A stretch of 64,000 nt of DNA from Candidatus Ideonella esbjergensis. Lineage in GTDB: Bacteria; Pseudomonadota; Gammaproteobacteria; Burkholderiales; Burkholderiaceae_C. Positions 63,044-64,000 of the stretch are shown piece after piece. The stretch covers positions 186,001-250,000 of the forward strand of contig JADJLP010000015.1 of assembly GCA_016710065.1 (NCBI GenBank). Direction: 5' to 3'. The notes beneath the pieces are model-generated. The model made no database searches, was not told where the DNA came from, and saw only the letters and a list, made by a program, of their open reading frames with translations. The translations under genes and the position numbers were made by a program. Numbering within the stretch: the stretch's first letter is position 1; each line of letters starts with the position of its first letter.

Positions 63044-63430
63044 ATGCTTGCGCACCGCCGCCACCGCCTCTGGACACACTGGGTGACCCTGTTCGCCCTG
63101 GTGCTGGCCACGCTGGTGCCCACGGTTGCGCGCACATGGGCCTATGCACTGGGTGAGGCCTCGGCCGACTGGGGCCAGATCTGCAGCGCCATGGAAACCA
63201 AGGGCATGACCGGCAGCGAACCCGCCACGGGCCACCCGGCCGGTGCTATGCCCGAACACTGCACCATGTGTCTGCTGCGCGCCGATCTGGCAGGCCCGCC
63301 GGCGATGCCCATGGCCCTGGTCTTGCACGCCGACCTGGGCCATGCGCAGCCCACGCTGCTCCTGCAGGCGCCGCACACGCTTTACGCGTGGTCGGCGGCC
63401 CAGGCGCGCGCACCTCCTTCATTGGTCTGA
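63044..63430 (+). CDS. DUF2946 family protein, copy 3
   Basis: A 128-residue paralogue of the two DUF2946 genes in the copper block. N-terminal hydrophobic segment (HWVTLFALVLATLVPTVARTWA), motif EHCTMCLL (His, two Cys, with CTMC instead of CPLC) and terminal ARAPP. An upstream in-frame ATG would overlap the promoter region. It precedes a TonB-dependent receptor gene, repeating the pairing seen at 33-36 kb. Confidence 0.82.
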   Translation: MLAHRRHRLWTHWVTLFALVLATLVPTVARTWAYALGEASADWGQICSAMETKGMTGSEPATGHPAGAMPEHCTMCLLRADLAGPPAMPMALVLHADLGHAQPTLLLQAPHTLYAWSAAQARAPPSLV

Positions 63431-63561
63431 GCCATTCGCAGGGTCAGTGGCCGCCAGCATCGCGCCTGCTGCGGCCCTGATCCCACCCAGACCATGGCCC
63501 CGCCACCCGGGGCACGGCGCAAGCCACCGCCTTGCATGCGCCGCACGAAGGAATCCCGCAC

Positions 63562-64000
63562 ATGAAGACCGCCCAACCCGCGCACCGCCGCTCTGCCCTG
63601 GCCGCCGCCTGCCTGGCGCTGTGCACCGCCAGCACGCTGGCCGCCGCCGATACCACGGACACCACCGGCACACCGAGGGTGGTCGTCAGCACGCCCAAGC
63701 TGCTCATGGCCCCCGCAGCGCCCACCCCGGCCACGGTGGAGTCGGTCACCGCCGCGCAGATCGAAGAGACGGTCAACACCGTCACCTCGGCCGGCGCCCT
63801 GCAATACCTGCCCAGCACCCATGTGCGCGAGCGCTTCGTCGGCGACCGCAATGGCATCTTGGTGATGCGGGTGAACAGCTCTGTGGCCAGCGCCCAGACC
63901 ACCGTCTACGCCGATGGCCTGCTGCTCTCCAACTTCCTGAACAACAGCTTCTCCACCGCGCCGCGCTGGGGCATGGTGTCGCCCGAAGAGATAGAGCGCA
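63562..64000 (+). CDS. TonB-dependent receptor (partial, N-terminus)
   Basis: First 146 residues of an outer-membrane receptor: signal peptide (ALAAACLALCTASTLAAAD), then a plug domain (VVVSTPKLLMAP; VTAAQIEETVNTVTSAGALQYLPSTHVRERFVGDRNGILVMRV; TTVYADGLLLSNFLNN; WGMVSPEEIER). Runs past the right edge. Preceded by DUF2946 copy 3, so copper or another metal is a plausible ligand; this is inference. Confidence 0.88.
   Translation, partial: MKTAQPAHRRSALAAACLALCTASTLAAADTTDTTGTPRVVVSTPKLLMAPAAPTPATVESVTAAQIEETVNTVTSAGALQYLPSTHVRERFVGDRNGILVMRVNSSVASAQTTVYADGLLLSNFLNNSFSTAPRWGMVSPEEIER

Overview
This is GC-rich, densely coded DNA from a free-living aerobic Gram-negative bacterium. Gene content suggests a betaproteobacterium of the Burkholderiales, probably Comamonadaceae (Hydrogenophaga/Acidovorax-like). 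The pointers are an atpI-atpB-atpE operon start, a NahR-like LysR regulator, a NasT-controlled nitrate assimilation operon, pntAB, and ruvA and ruvB with typical neighbours. That placement is inference; no rRNA is present. I saw no tRNA, IS, prophage or CRISPR.

Layout. 1-1.6 kb: start of the ATP synthase operon (atpI, atpB, atpE cut by the window edge). 1.8-4.6 kb: SMP-30 family lactonase, YhhN lysoplasmalogenase and a decayed S8 protease. 4.6-9.6 kb: a coupled LytS-type kinase / membrane protein / LytTR regulator operon, RlpA and a YiiX-like amidase. 9.6-20.7 kb: nitrate assimilation with ModE, a NasT-type ANTAR regulator, a sigma-54 promoter and an antitermination leader, then nrtA-nrtB-nrtC-nirB-nirD-nasA. 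20.8-29 kb: DUF1428, ChaA, a three-gene Rieske oxygenase (alpha, beta, ferredoxin) divergent from a NahR-like regulator, YbiB, DsrE-like, a TehA/SLAC1 channel and a hypothetical. 29.1-31.2 kb: ybeY, phoH, ruvA.

31.2-40.7 kb is the most distinctive part. It is an eleven-gene, single-strand block of copper-handling genes lying between ruvA and ruvB. It holds a Csp1-like copper store, two PCuAC chaperones, an FNR-type regulator without the FeS cysteines, two DUF2946 proteins, a copper-uptake-associated protein, a TonB-dependent receptor, an unrecognised exported protein, and the MbnH/MbnP pair (diheme enzyme plus copper-binding lipoprotein). No methanobactin precursor gene was seen. Together these look like a copper acquisition, storage and delivery system.

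40.8-57 kb: ruvB, thioredoxin-like, SoxR with a divergent VOC protein carrying a SoxR-type promoter, an ABC exporter, YidB, RsmE, an acyl-CoA ligase, an MTA/SAH nucleosidase, pntBA, a Nudix hydrolase, mnmA with an in-frame repeat insertion, and a MerR-methyltransferase fusion. 57-64 kb: a thiol-disulfide lipoprotein, an acetyltransferase, a MacAB-like efflux operon, then a third DUF2946 gene followed by a second TonB-dependent receptor that runs off the window, possibly the start of another metal-uptake locus.

Repeats: REP-like palindromes flank nasT and recur near 26.7 kb. A second GC-rich repeat family touches the 5' end of nasA and sits inside mnmA. Several housekeeping genes have a -10-like hexamer 6-7 nt before the start codon, suggesting leaderless mRNAs.
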